A stretch of DNA of 7,209 nucleotides, taken from Flavobacteriales bacterium. GTDB lineage: Bacteria; Bacteroidota; Bacteroidia; Flavobacteriales; BACL11. Within the stretch, counting starts at the first letter, position 1, and every line of letters begins with the position of its first letter. The stretch is taken from positions 1-7,209 of the forward strand of contig PCBP01000075.1 of assembly GCA_002730985.1 (NCBI GenBank), read 5' to 3'. The notes under the pieces were generated by a model, which saw nothing but the letters and a program-made list of their open reading frames with translations, searched no databases and had not been told where the DNA came from. The position numbers and the translations under genes were made by a program. Positions 1-6,701 of the stretch are shown here, one piece after another.

Positions 1-52
1 CGCAATAAGGGATGTAAATTTAATGAAATAATCAACATCACAAAATCAAAAA
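1..52. other. Window-edge stretch downstream of mutS
   Basis: These bases follow the mutS stop codon and reach the edge of the window. No hairpin followed by a T-tract is visible, so no mutS terminator can be placed here. Two very short open stretches run off the edge. On the minus strand a GTG-ATG pair (positions 41-36) opens a frame to base 1, which would be a gene starting about 11-14 bp after mutS. On the plus strand a frame entering at base 2 ends in TAA at 29-31, which would be the tail of a convergent gene. Both are too short to judge. Confidence 0.3.
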
Positions 53-2656
53 CTACTTTCCTAATAATTTCTTAATTTCATTCAACTTCATCAATGCCTC
101 CACTGGGGTTAATGTATTGACATCCAATTTATTTATACTATCTCCTATCTGTTCTAATATTGGATCATCTAATTTGAAAAAGCTCAATTGCATATCATCT
201 TCTTGAGTTACAGCATGATTATCTCTTTTAGTTCCTCTAATCGATTCAAGTTGTTTTAATATTTTAGTAGCATTCCTTACAATATCGCTAGGAATACCAG
301 CCATTTTAGCAACATGAATTCCAAAACTATGCTCGCTACCTCCTTCCTTTAATGTACGAACAAAAATTATGTTTTTTTCTTTCTCCTTTACTGAAACATT
401 GTAATTTCTAATCCTAGTAAACTGCTGAGCCATTTGATTAAGCTCGTGATAATGGGTAGCAAATAATGTTTTAGCTTTTGAAAAGTGCTCGTGTAGATAT
501 TCAGCTATCGCCCAAGCAATAGATACCCCATCATAAGTACTTGTTCCCCTTCCTATCTCATCTAATAATATTAAGCTGTTTTCCGATAAATTATTCAATA
601 TACTTGCGGTCTCATTCATCTCCACCATAAAAGTAGACTCTCCCATTGAGATGTTATCAGAAGCCCCTACCCTAGTAAATATCTTATCTACAAGCCCTAT
701 CTCTGCTGATTGAGCTGGCACAAAACTTCCTATTTGAGCCAACAAAACAATTAATGCTGTTTGCCTCAATAATGCCGATTTACCTGACATATTTGGTCCA
801 GTTATCATCATTATCTGTTGTTTCTTTTTATCTAAGAAAACATCATTAGGAATATAGGTTTCACCAATTGATAATTGGCGCTCAATTACCGGGTGCCTAC
901 CTTTTTTTATAACTAAATCGGAATTTTTATTTACGACTGGCTTAACATAATTATACTTTTTAGCTATTACAGAAAAACTAAGTAAGCAATCTAGCTGAGA
1001 AATTAGATACGCATTTAATTGTATAGATTTAATATCTGTAGATATAGTTTGAACTAAATCATTGTATAACTTTTCTTCAATAGCCGATATCTTTTCTTCT
1101 GCACTTATAATTTTGCTCTCATACTCTTTCAATTCTTCTGTAATATATCTTTCAGCCCCGACCAAAGTTTGTTTTCTTATCCAGTCTTCTGGAACATGAC
1201 CCTTGAATCTATTTCTGACCTCCAGATAATATCCAAATACATTATTGAATGATATCTTTAAGGATGTGATTCCTGTCTTTTTGATCTCTCTCTTAAGCAT
1301 ATTATCTAGAAACTCTTTGCCAGATTTTTGCATCGATCTCAACTCATCAAGCTCAGTGTTTACCCCGTGCTTTATTACATTTCCTTTATGTAACAAGACA
1401 GGAGGGTTGTCAGTGATCTCAGTTTGAATCTTTACTCTTATATTATCACAAGGATCAATCCTATTTGCAATATCTTTAAGCGGCTCTACTAGTGACTTGT
1501 CACAAACCTCCTTAATAGGCAATAGCGCAATTAAAGAATCTTTTAGCTTACAACATTCCCTGGGGTTTATTCTGGAAGTTGCAACTTTTGATATTAATCT
1601 TTCAAGGTCCCCAACAACACTTATTTCACTAGAAAGTATTTCTGAAATCTCATTACTAGAATGCAACTCTTCCACTACTTGATGTCTTTTAGAGATCTTT
1701 TTTTCATCTTTTAAGGGAAGTGCCAGCCATCTCCTTAGCATCCTTGCTCCCATTGCCGATTTAGTATCATCAAGCACATCAATCAAAGTTATAGCACTTT
1801 GATTTGGAGAAGAAAACAGCTCTAAATTATTAATAGTAAATCTATCCATCCATACATATTTTTCCTGTTCAATCCTCCTAATGCCCAATATGTGTTGAGT
1901 TTGATGATGCTTGGTTTCGTTCAAGTAATGTAAGGCAACTCCTGCGGCAATAATTCCATCGGTCAAATCTGAGATGCCAAACCCCTTTAATGATGTTGTG
2001 TCAAATTTATTATTGAGTACCTCATGAGCATAATCTACATTGAAAGCCCAATCATCAAGTGCAAAGGTGTAGAATGAGTTCCCGAAATCTTCCTCAAACT
2101 TACTTCTTCTACTTCTCTGATAAATCACTTCTTTTGGCTTTAAACTCTGTAAAAGCTTGTCTATATAATCTACATTTCCTTCTGCAATAAGAAACTCTCC
2201 AGTTGAAATATCTAAAAAAGAAACTCCTAAATTATTCTTTCCATAATAAACCACCGCCAAAAAATTATTTCTCTTTGTTTCAAGTGTAAGTTCATTGTAA
2301 GAAACTCCAGGCGTAACAAGCTCAGTAACTCCTCTTTTTACAATTCCTTTGACTTCTTTTGGATTTTCAAGTTGATCACAGATTGCTACTCTCTCACCTG
2401 CTCTTACCAATTTCGGCAAATATGTATCTAAAGAATGGTAAGGGAATCCAGCTAATTCAATCTTCGAAGTCCCATTATTTCTAGAGGTAAGTACTATCCC
2501 TAATATTTCAGAAGCTTTTATAGCATCTTTCCCAAATGTCTCATAAAAATCGCCTACCCTAAACAATAACAGAGTGCCAGGATATTTTGCCTTAATAACA
2601 TTATACTGACTCATCAATGGCGTGACCTTGTTTTCTTTTTTCTTCTTAGCTATCAA
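53..2656 (-). CDS. mutS: DNA mismatch repair ATPase MutS
   Basis: MutS binds base mismatches and small loops left by replication and, with MutL, starts strand-specific repair in the cytoplasm. The 867-residue product is full length for the MutS1 type. The N-terminal mismatch-recognition domain carries the GDFYE motif at residues 35-39, where the Phe stacks on the mismatch and the Glu contacts it. Connector, lever and clamp regions fill about residues 125-570. The ATPase domain has Walker A GPNMSGKS (620-627), the Walker B and signature stretch [13 protein letters not shown] (695-707) and the FATHYHEL switch (732-739). Near the C-terminus QLSFF (823-827) fits the beta-clamp binding motif. The start is TTG at 2656-2654. 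I chose it because the resulting Lys-rich beginning before TPLMSQY resembles Bacteroidota MutS proteins, whereas the next Met, at residue 15, would remove that segment. The gene is divergent from the methyltransferase gene. Identity is secure; only the start is slightly uncertain. Confidence 0.98.
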   Translation of the reverse strand: MIAKKKKENKVTPLMSQYNVIKAKYPGTLLLFRVGDFYETFGKDAIKASEILGIVLTSRNNGTSKIELAGFPYHSLDTYLPKLVRAGERVAICDQLENPKEVKGIVKRGVTELVTPGVSYNELTLETKRNNFLAVVYYGKNNLGVSFLDISTGEFLIAEGNVDYIDKLLQSLKPKEVIYQRSRRSKFEEDFGNSFYTFALDDWAFNVDYAHEVLNNKFDTTSLKGFGISDLTDGIIAAGVALHYLNETKHHQTQHILGIRRIEQEKYVWMDRFTINNLELFSSPNQSAITLIDVLDDTKSAMGARMLRRWLALPLKDEKKISKRHQVVEELHSSNEISEILSSEISVVGDLERLISKVATSRINPRECCKLKDSLIALLPIKEVCDKSLVEPLKDIANRIDPCDNIRVKIQTEITDNPPVLLHKGNVIKHGVNTELDELRSMQKSGKEFLDNMLKREIKKTGITSLKISFNNVFGYYLEVRNRFKGHVPEDWIRKQTLVGAERYITEELKEYESKIISAEEKISAIEEKLYNDLVQTISTDIKSIQLNAYLISQLDCLLSFSVIAKKYNYVKPVVNKNSDLVIKKGRHPVIERQLSIGETYIPNDVFLDKKKQQIMMITGPNMSGKSALLRQTALIVLLAQIGSFVPAQSAEIGLVDKIFTRVGASDNISMGESTFMVEMNETASILNNLSENSLILLDEIGRGTSTYDGVSIAWAIAEYLHEHFSKAKTLFATHYHELNQMAQQFTRIRNYNVSVKEKEKNIIFVRTLKEGGSEHSFGIHVAKMAGIPSDIVRNATKILKQLESIRGTKRDNHAVTQEDDMQLSFFKLDDPILEQIGDSINKLDVNTLTPVEALMKLNEIKKLLGK

Positions 2657-2668
2657 AAATTTATTATT

Positions 2669-2676
2669 TAATTTTG
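2669..2676 (+). promoter_or_regulatory. Putative -7 element of the RNA methyltransferase gene
   Basis: TAATTTTG matches the Bacteroidota sigma -7 consensus TAnnTTTG. No clear TTG-type -33 element lies 17-23 bp upstream, so this is the weaker of the two divergent promoters. If transcription starts a few bases after the box, the leader before the start codon (2689 or 2692) would be only about 5-11 nt, close to leaderless. The call rests on consensus match and position alone. Confidence 0.45.
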
Positions 2677-2679
2677 CAA

Positions 2680-2712
2680 CAAATATAAGTGATGAAAAAG
2701 TTAAAAAACAAA
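2680..2712 (-). promoter_or_regulatory. mutS: Putative mutS promoter (-33 and -7 elements)
   Basis: On the minus strand TATATTTG (2687-2680) is an exact match to the Bacteroidota -7 consensus TAnnTTTG. A TTTG (2712-2709) lies 21 bp upstream, within the spacing known for the -33 TTG element in this phylum. The predicted leader to the TTG start at 2656 is about 15-20 nt, with no Shine-Dalgarno-like sequence. The -33 element lies inside the first codons of the divergent methyltransferase gene. Confidence 0.6.
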
Positions 2713-3219
2713 GATTTGCGAAGAATAACGATAGAAGAATTTAAAAGTGCAGAAAAAACACCTATTACTATTGTCCTTGATAATGTAAGAAGCGCCTTAA
2801 ATGTCGGCTCAGTATTCCGTACTGCTGATGCTTTTTTAATTGAAAACATCATTCTTTGCGGAATAACTACAACTCCGCCCAATAAAGAAATTAGGAAAGT
2901 AGCACTTGGCTCGACTAATTCTGTTAATTGGCAATTTGAGAAAAATACTATTGATGCCGTAATAAAATTAAAAGAAAATGGCTATCACATTATGGGTATT
3001 GAGCAAGCTGATAGATCTTCAAAACTAAATAACTTCTCATTAATAAATAAACCAATTGCGATTATTATGGGAAATGAAGTAAATGGAGTTGCTGAAGATA
3101 TAATAGACATTTGTGATGAAGTGATGGAAGTTCCTCAATTTGGAACAAAACACTCATTAAATATCTCAGTAACTACCGGTATTATTATTTGGGAATTATG
3201 GAGGAAACTAAACTCCTAA
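2692..3219 (+). CDS. SpoU/TrmH-family RNA 2'-O-ribose methyltransferase
   Basis: This protein is predicted to transfer a methyl group from S-adenosylmethionine to a ribose 2'-hydroxyl in tRNA or rRNA, using the knotted SPOUT fold. Numbering from the GTG at 2689 (176 residues), all three family motifs are present: motif 1 N38[10 protein letters not shown] with the catalytic-type Arg44, motif 2 IMGNEVNGV (126-134), and motif 3 around [14 protein letters not shown] (148-161), which forms the knot and cofactor pocket. The length fits a single-domain member without an extra N-terminal RNA-binding domain. GTG at 2689 is directly followed by ATG at 2692. I prefer the ATG because it gives the usual MKKL-type beginning. 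Divergence from mutS is an arrangement I remember from other Bacteroidota. The exact RNA target cannot be read from the sequence: TrmL-like wobble methylation, TrmH-like Gm18 or an rRNA site all remain possible, so no symbol is given. Confidence 0.93.
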   Translation: MKKLKNKDLRRITIEEFKSAEKTPITIVLDNVRSALNVGSVFRTADAFLIENIILCGITTTPPNKEIRKVALGSTNSVNWQFEKNTIDAVIKLKENGYHIMGIEQADRSSKLNNFSLINKPIAIIMGNEVNGVAEDIIDICDEVMEVPQFGTKHSLNISVTTGIIIWELWRKLNS

Positions 3220-3323
3220 TCAGCAATCAAATATTACACAAGAAGCAGCAGATGGAATTAATGACCGTTCGACTCTTGAGGGTAGTTGAAGAAAAAGAGG
3301 GCAATATTGATAATAATATATAA
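3198..3323 (+). CDS. Possible small protein of 41 residues, unrecognised
   Basis: An ATG at 3198 opens a 41-codon frame ending in TAA at 3321-3323. It overlaps the last 22 bp of the RNA methyltransferase gene in another frame. The product starts [10 protein letters not shown], is rich in Lys, Glu, Gln and Leu, and looks mostly helical and soluble, with no signal peptide or membrane segment. The overlap would allow translational coupling. The stretch from about 3230 to 3305 is visibly richer in G and C than its surroundings, and its third codon positions carry more G/C than the neighbouring genes, so it could be a foreign or decayed fragment rather than a native gene. I do not recognise a family. 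With so few codons, chance remains a real possibility. Confidence 0.25.
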   Translation: MEETKLLISNQILHKKQQMELMTVRLLRVVEEKEGNIDNNI

Positions 3324-3416
3324 AGACATAGCTGACTGTTTTATATCTGAAAATTACTAACAATTAATGTGCATAAAGTAACAGTATAAACAACTAAAGA
3401 AATATGTTATTTTTTT

Positions 3417-3424
3417 TACATTTG
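3417..3424 (+). promoter_or_regulatory. Putative -7 element of the lipoprotein gene
   Basis: TACATTTG matches the TAnnTTTG consensus and ends 32 bp before the lipoprotein ATG, giving a predicted leader of about 25-28 nt. A run of eight T (3410-3417) abuts the box, its last T being the first base of the element, so it lies in the -33/-7 spacer. No clear TTG -33 element is seen upstream. The rest of the intergenic stretch 3324-3410 is AT-rich and shows no other feature. Confidence 0.5.
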
Positions 3425-3456
3425 CAGCAACTGAAAGTTTAACAAAAAATCAAGAA

Positions 3457-5121
3457 ATGAGAATGTCAAAAATCTTTTATACTCTAATCGCAGTAACTAT
3501 ATTAAGTAGTTGTGGATTAGAAAACATGGCTAGTAAGTATAATACAGTAGACTTTATAACAACTCCTGCTATATTAGAGGTGCATGGTGGTAAAGTTGCG
3601 TTATCATTAGAAGCCTCATTTCCAGAGAAATACTTTTCTAAACAAGCAACTGTAGATTTCACACCTGTTTTGGTTTACAATGGAGGAGAAACTGCCTTTA
3701 AAACCATTACAATTCAAGGAGAAGAAGCCTCAGGGGGAGAAAGCACTATATTTAATGCTAGTGGAGGTAGCTTTAAATATCAAGATGCTATTAATTATTC
3801 TAAAGACATGATGAGTTCAACTTTAGAATTAAGAGCTATTGCAAAACAAAAAGATAAAGAAAAAATATTAGGCCCCGTAAGTGTTTCAAATGGAGTTATC
3901 GCAACCTCTACAAGAGTTAAAAATACTGAGAAACTAGCAAATGAAAATCACGGTTACGAGCACGAAACTATCCTTGAAGAAACTGCGACAATCTACTTTC
4001 TGGTAAATCAATCAAATATCAGGGCTACGGAAAAAAGCAGCGAAAGTATTAAAGCATTAAAAACATTTGCAGAAAACGGGTACAAAACACATTCTATTGA
4101 GATTATTTCTTATGCCTCACCTGAAGGCACAGTCAATACAAATGATAATGTTTCTGACTACAGATTAAAAAATACAGTTAAGTACACTAAAAAATTATTA
4201 CAATCTTTAAAAGTTGACGGAGCAAAAAACAAAGACTTATATACCGAATCTTCGGTTGGGGAAGATTGGCAAGGTTTTGAATCTTTGATTAAAGAATCTA
4301 ACATAAAAGACAAAAGGAAAATAAATAAAATTGTAAATTCAATTTCCGATGTTGAAGTAAGAGAACAACAAATTAGAGATTTAGCTGAAATTTATGATGC
4401 TATTGAAGATAATGTGTTGCCTGAACTAAGGAAAGCAACTATAATTATTAGATCATACGAGCCAAAAAGAACTGATGAAGAGATTGCAATTCTTTCTACT
4501 ACTAATCCTCAAAAATTAAATGTTAAAGAGTTATTATTCTCTGCAACTTTAACTAATGATAAGCTCACTCAAAATAACATCTACAATAAAGCTGTAGAAT
4601 TATATAATGACTGGAGAGGATACAATAATATTGCATGTATACATTTGGCCGAAGGAAATCTTATTGATGCTATGGACTACTTAGAAAGGGCTGAAAAAAT
4701 AGCAGGTCCAAATATTGATATTCTAACAAATAAAGGGATTATTGCTGCAAGAAAAGGGCAGCTTTCTAAAGCACAAAAATTATTTGATCAAGCTAATACT
4801 TCTGAATACAATCAAGCAGTATTAGATATCAGGCAAGGAGAGTACGCAAAAGCTGCAAGATTTTTTAAAAACAAAAAGTCATTTAACTCTACTTTAGCAC
4901 ATATATTAAATGGAAAAAATAGTGCGACCTGTAATGAAAACAATGCTGATTGCTACTATCTAAATGCCATTGCTTCAGCAAGATCAGTAGATAATGATGC
5001 TGCAATTGCTAACTTAGCAAAAGCTATTAATGCAAATGATGCTTATAAAAAAGATGCCACTAAAGATTTAGAATTTGTTAATTTAAGAACAAATGAAGCA
5101 TTTATTGCATTAACCAAATAA
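3457..5121 (+). CDS. Outer-membrane-type lipoprotein with OmpA-like region and TPR repeats
   Basis: The 554-residue product begins with a short signal peptide ending in the lipobox LSSC, so Cys19 is the predicted lipidated residue. The following GLEN has only one acidic residue, giving no strong surface-export signal, and a periplasm-facing outer-membrane anchor is the simplest reading. Residues about 30-150 look beta-rich. Residues about 175-250 resemble the OmpA C-terminal domain: an IYFLVNQS strand, then SYASPEG (218-224) and N229/S233/R236, matching the N..LS..R pattern. A helical insert (about 250-325) precedes a closing strand and YEPKRTDEEI (334-343). Residues about 370-530 contain TPR-like helical pairs, for example around DWRGYNN (385-391). 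The gene ends in tandem TAA codons before a terminator. ATG at 3457 is used; ATG at 3463 would work equally well. I recognise the architecture from many Bacteroidota proteins, but no function is established to my knowledge. Confidence 0.85.
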   Translation: MRMSKIFYTLIAVTILSSCGLENMASKYNTVDFITTPAILEVHGGKVALSLEASFPEKYFSKQATVDFTPVLVYNGGETAFKTITIQGEEASGGESTIFNASGGSFKYQDAINYSKDMMSSTLELRAIAKQKDKEKILGPVSVSNGVIATSTRVKNTEKLANENHGYEHETILEETATIYFLVNQSNIRATEKSSESIKALKTFAENGYKTHSIEIISYASPEGTVNTNDNVSDYRLKNTVKYTKKLLQSLKVDGAKNKDLYTESSVGEDWQGFESLIKESNIKDKRKINKIVNSISDVEVREQQIRDLAEIYDAIEDNVLPELRKATIIIRSYEPKRTDEEIAILSTTNPQKLNVKELLFSATLTNDKLTQNNIYNKAVELYNDWRGYNNIACIHLAEGNLIDAMDYLERAEKIAGPNIDILTNKGIIAARKGQLSKAQKLFDQANTSEYNQAVLDIRQGEYAKAARFFKNKKSFNSTLAHILNGKNSATCNENNADCYYLNAIASARSVDNDAAIANLAKAINANDAYKKDATKDLEFVNLRTNEAFIALTK

Positions 5122-5147
5122 TAATGCAATAGATCATAACAAATATT

Positions 5148-5174
5148 AATAGCTCCTTTGGGAGCTATTTTTTT
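5148..5174 (+). terminator. Rho-independent terminator after the lipoprotein gene
   Basis: AATAGCTCC (5148-5156) pairs perfectly with GGAGCTATT (5161-5169) around a TTTG loop, giving a 9-bp stem. A run of seven T (5168-5174) follows, partly overlapping the stem base. It lies 26 bp after the lipoprotein stop codon, where a terminator is expected. Its T-tract ends 3 nt before the sulfotransferase ATG, so it also forms the immediate 5' flank of that gene. Confidence 0.85.
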
Positions 5175-5177
5175 ACA

Positions 5178-6077
5178 ATGAAAAAAACCTCAGAACCTAC
5201 TTTCATAATTATTGGTGCTATGAAATCAGCAACCACGTCATTGTATACCTATCTGAAACAGCACCCAGATCTGTTTATGACACATATTAAGGAACCTATG
5301 TTCTTTAATAACTTAAATAAGCATAAGGATTTTGTAGTAAAAGGAAGAAAACCAAAAAAAATTACAACCTTAAAGGAGTACTATTCATTATTTAATGATG
5401 TAAAAAAAGAAACAGCAATTGGAGAGGCCTCCCCCTCTTATTTATACAATAAACAATGTGCCGCTTTAATCAATAAACATCTTCCCAAGACTAAAATTAT
5501 TGCAATAATAAGACAACCTGTGGAAAGAGCTTATTCCAACTATCTACATGCAAAACGATCTGACAGAGAGCCAATCAACAACTTTGAAGATGCTCTTAAT
5601 TCTGAAGAAAAACGAATTAAAAACAACTGGAGTCCGCTTTATCATTACAAAGCACAAGGTTTTTATTACAAACAACTAAAAAGATATTATAATTTATTTC
5701 CTAAAGAACAGATTAAAATAATTCTATTTAAAGATCTCATTACTAATCCTGAAAAGGTCACAAAAGAAGTGTTCAAATTCTTAAGAATTGATAACACATT
5801 CGTCGCTGACACATCAAAAAAAGCAAATGTTTCTGGAAAGCCTAAAGGTTTGTTTGGGTGGCTAATAATGAAAATGAGGAAATACAATCTTATCCCCAAT
5901 ATTGAATTTGGCAGAATACTGCCTAAATTTATGATAAGTATCATTCTAAAAATGATTTATGCAAAACCTGATAAGATTAGCAATAATTTTGTTGCTAAAC
6001 TTACCAAAAAGCATTACCAGGAAGACATAAAAAAATTAGAAACTCTAATAGCAAAAGATCTGTCTCATTGGTTATAG
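5178..6077 (+). CDS. PAPS-dependent sulfotransferase
   Basis: The 299-residue protein should transfer sulfate from 3'-phosphoadenosine-5'-phosphosulfate (PAPS) to a hydroxyl or amino group. It has the 5'-phosphosulfate-binding loop at residues 13-25 (GAMKSATTSLYTY, with Lys16), a KEPMFF segment (38-43), GEASPSYL (82-89), and the 3'-phosphate-binding motif RQPVERAYSNYLH (112-124, with Arg112 and Ser120). The later GFYYKQLKRY and LFKDL segments are also typical, and the C-terminus is intact. The pattern is closest to carbohydrate (heparan-sulfate-type) sulfotransferases, so a cell-surface glycan or glycolipid acceptor is plausible but inferred. No signal peptide or membrane anchor is seen, so action is cytosolic. 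ATG at 5178 is chosen because Met15 lies inside the phosphosulfate loop and the upstream frame has no ATG before a stop at 5130-5132. No TAnnTTTG promoter is visible close upstream. Its stop overlaps that of the convergent kinase gene. Confidence 0.92.
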   Translation: MKKTSEPTFIIIGAMKSATTSLYTYLKQHPDLFMTHIKEPMFFNNLNKHKDFVVKGRKPKKITTLKEYYSLFNDVKKETAIGEASPSYLYNKQCAALINKHLPKTKIIAIIRQPVERAYSNYLHAKRSDREPINNFEDALNSEEKRIKNNWSPLYHYKAQGFYYKQLKRYYNLFPKEQIKIILFKDLITNPEKVTKEVFKFLRIDNTFVADTSKKANVSGKPKGLFGWLIMKMRKYNLIPNIEFGRILPKFMISIILKMIYAKPDKISNNFVAKLTKKHYQEDIKKLETLIAKDLSHWL

Positions 6078-6701
6078 TTTCTTCTGATAAACACCTTGAT
6101 CATAGACACCTAAAAGGCTCCCTTTAATGCGCTCATAAATTAATTTATCAGAAATAAAATCAACAGCGGTAACATCCAAAATAATAACAGGAAAATCGTT
6201 CTGTTTTCTTAAATAATCAAGATATCTTTCTTGAATACTTTGCAAATATGCGTCAGAGATGTTTTGTTCGAAATGCCTCCCTCTCTTCTTAATATTCTTT
6301 TGTAATCTGACAATATCAGCATATAAATAAACTAACAAGTCAGGTTTTGGTAAAGATGCATACATTATGTCAAATAGGCGATTAAAAAGTTGCATCTCAT
6401 CATTCTGAAGATTATTATGTGCAAACAATTTAGACTTTATAAAAAAATAATCTGATATAATCTGAGGCTGGAACAGATCCTGTTCCTGCAAGTTTCTAAG
6501 TTGATGATACCGCTCTGCCATAAAAAAAAGCTCCAAAGGAAAGGCATGCCTATCTGGTGCTTCATAGAATTTTGGCAAAAAAGGATTCTCAGCAAATTCT
6601 TCAAGTATCAATCTTACGTTAAAATCAGCTGAGAGCATAGTTGCTAGCGTAGTTTTACCACTACCAATATTTCCTTCAATAGCAATATACTTATACTGCA
6701 T
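6072..6701 (-). CDS. Deoxynucleoside kinase family protein
   Basis: The 209-residue protein is a P-loop kinase expected to phosphorylate deoxynucleosides to 5'-monophosphates in nucleotide salvage. The Walker A loop is GNIGSGKTT (10-18), followed by the LEEF/ENPFL segment (33-42) that holds the usual catalytic-base Glu. PLELFFMAERY (55-65) corresponds to the substrate-binding helix, PDLLVYLYAD (120-129) to the strand before the LID, and KKRGRHFEQNI (138-148) to the Arg-rich LID. Where well-studied members have a (D/E)RS motif, this one has DYFFIKS (84-90). I remember this from other Bacteroidota members, and substrate preference cannot be read from it. The start ATG lies within the end of folK (11-bp overlap), which points to an operon and coupled translation. 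The final 6 bp overlap the convergent sulfotransferase stop. Family assignment is firm; the specific substrate is not. Confidence 0.9.
   Translation of the reverse strand: MQYKYIAIEGNIGSGKTTLATMLSADFNVRLILEEFAENPFLPKFYEAPDRHAFPLELFFMAERYHQLRNLQEQDLFQPQIISDYFFIKSKLFAHNNLQNDEMQLFNRLFDIMYASLPKPDLLVYLYADIVRLQKNIKKRGRHFEQNISDAYLQSIQERYLDYLRKQNDFPVIILDVTAVDFISDKLIYERIKGSLLGVYDQGVYQKKL

Noticed and set aside
1..41. Possible partial genes at the left edge (minus-strand start at 41 or 38; plus-strand tail ending at 31)
   Set aside because: Each has about a dozen codons or fewer, the two are mutually competing, and nothing in either is recognisable.
1245..1682. Two short plus-strand ORFs (1245-1427 and 1497-1682) opposite mutS
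   Set aside because: They lie fully antisense within the conserved mutS coding sequence, have no promoter, and their products show no recognisable motif.
2664..2882. 72-codon minus-strand ORF opposite the methyltransferase start
   Set aside because: It is antisense to conserved motif 1 of the methyltransferase and spans the divergent promoter; it is explained as a shadow.
3268..3290. Imperfect hairpin TTCGACT/AGTTGAA after the methyltransferase gene
   Set aside because: The stem is short with a G-T pair and a 9-nt loop, and no T-run follows, so it is not supported as a terminator.
3477..3662. 61-codon minus-strand ORF opposite the lipoprotein signal peptide
   Set aside because: It is antisense to a well-supported gene and has no motif or promoter.
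5687..5944. 85-codon minus-strand ORF opposite the sulfotransferase
   Set aside because: It is hydrophobic only because it mirrors Asn/Lys-rich codons, and it lies inside an intact conserved gene.
5977..5998. Perfect 7-bp inverted repeat TTAGCAA/TTGCTAA with an 8-nt loop near the sulfotransferase 3' end
   Set aside because: It lies in coding sequence and no T-tract follows on either strand, so it does not look like a terminator; an AT-rich chance match is likely.
6078..6116. Short repeat GVYDQGVYQ in the kinase C-terminal tail
   Set aside because: It is only two copies of a three-residue unit at the protein end and needs no special explanation.
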